A stretch of 6,989 nucleotides of DNA from assembly GCA_022425585.1 (NCBI GenBank), contig JAKMFF010000314.1, positions 1 to 6,989 on the forward strand. Reading direction: 5' to 3'. Position 1 is the first letter of the stretch. Each line of letters begins with the position of its first letter. The notes under the pieces are model-generated. The model was not told the origin of the DNA, did not search any database, and worked only from the letters and a program-made list of their open reading frames with translations. Below are positions 6,625 through 6,989 of the stretch, one piece after another. Made by a program: the position numbers and the translations under genes. This stretch comes from Candidatus Poseidoniaceae archaeon. Lineage in GTDB: Archaea; Thermoplasmatota; Poseidoniia; Poseidoniales; Poseidoniaceae.

Positions 6625-6870
6625 ATGGGCAGACGTTGGAGTGATGAACGGCGTCGCAACCATCAGCAAGCTGAATGGATTGTCGCTTGGTTACGCGATA
6701 ACGGTCCTGCTAGCATCCGGCAAATCGTTGCTGCACTGAATGATGCTGGGCGTGAGGTAAAAGCCCATATCATTCAGCGTGCGCTACTCAAGTCTCCATT
6801 CGTGAACAAGGCTGGCGAGGCCAACCTTGACGGGGAAATTCATTCCCTCTGGGTATTTTCTACCGACTAA
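6625..6870 (+). CDS. Small winged-helix-like DNA-binding protein
   Basis: This is an 81-aa protein with a basic N-terminus (GRRWSDERRR, residues 2-11). A helix at about 14-26 (QQAEWIVAWLRDN) is followed by GPASIRQIVAALNDAG (27-42). The latter has the look of a turn leading into the second helix of a winged helix-turn-helix. KAHIIQRALLKSP (46-58) would be the recognition helix, and the last 20 residues fit a beta wing. I cannot assign a named family. The start is supported by the TATA box 26.5 bp upstream and an in-frame stop at 6598-6600. It is divergent from nei with only 52 bp between start codons, so it could regulate nei, itself, or both; this rests on position only. Its stop is 2 bp from the end of the convergent partial membrane-protein gene. 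Confidence 0.75.
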   Translation: MGRRWSDERRRNHQQAEWIVAWLRDNGPASIRQIVAALNDAGREVKAHIIQRALLKSPFVNKAGEANLDGEIHSLWVFSTD

Positions 6871-6872
6871 GT

Positions 6873-6989
6873 TCACAGAACTTTGTCGAAGATCCAACCG
6901 AAGGTTGAGAAATCTCCTGGACCAAGATAGAACATGGTCATGAAGATTGCAATACCATACATGATTGGCCCTGGCTCGTCAAACTTGCC
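6873..6989 (-). CDS. C-terminal end of a membrane protein, possibly DoxX-like (runs off right edge)
   Basis: Reading the minus strand from 6989 gives 38 sense codons ending at the TGA (6875-6873). One hydrophobic segment (PIMYGIAIFMTMFYL, residues 8-22) is followed by GPGDFS and a short amphipathic tail ending FDKVL. A last span followed by a GPG-x-x-S motif recalls the C-terminus of DoxX-type small membrane proteins, but 38 residues are too few to be sure. The frame is open to the edge. The stop lies 2 bp from the stop of the convergent HTH gene, a compact arrangement that supports a real coding end. Confidence 0.6.
   Translation of the reverse strand, partial: GKFDEPGPIMYGIAIFMTMFYLGPGDFSTFGWIFDKVL

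Overview
The window looks like a piece of an archaeal chromosome, most likely a planktonic marine euryarchaeon of the Poseidoniales (Marine Group II) kind. The evidence is indirect. The AbrB-PhoU regulator at the left edge is of an archaeal type. Several genes have a TATA-like box centred 26-28 bp upstream of their start codon and no ribosome binding site, which is the archaeal leaderless pattern. A HerA-type ATPase and a class II tRNA-Leu are also present. The lineage assignment is inference; no marker gene such as a ribosomal protein is present.

Left part (1-2489), phosphate uptake: the N-terminal 90 codons of an AbrB-PhoU regulator run leftward off the edge. Divergent from it is a long PiT-family phosphate permease with a PhoU-like (DUF47-like) domain fused to its C-terminus. 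The 83-bp gap between them holds several TATA-like elements. This resembles a self-contained transporter/regulator pair, with PhoU-type domains expected on both sides.

Middle part (2490-5575): a HerA/FtsK-superfamily ATPase carries an unusual C-terminal domain of about six membrane spans. A hairpin plus T-tract follows it. Next comes a small four-span membrane protein of unknown function with its own TATA box.

Right part (5576-6989): tRNA-Leu(GAG), with encoded CCA and its own TATA box, converges on nei, a bacterial-looking endonuclease VIII with all the recognisable catalytic residues. nei is divergent from an 81-aa winged-helix-like protein. The two start codons sit exactly symmetrically around one palindromic GTTTAAAC box, which suggests a shared bidirectional promoter. 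A 10-bp palindrome between that box and the HTH start is a candidate operator. The window ends in the last 38 codons of a leftward membrane protein, possibly DoxX-like.

There are no mobile elements, CRISPR arrays or gene-free stretches over 300 bases. The observations most worth a second look are the bidirectional TATA box with its adjacent palindrome, the membrane-fused HerA-like ATPase, and the PiT-PhoU fusion beside an AbrB-PhoU regulator.
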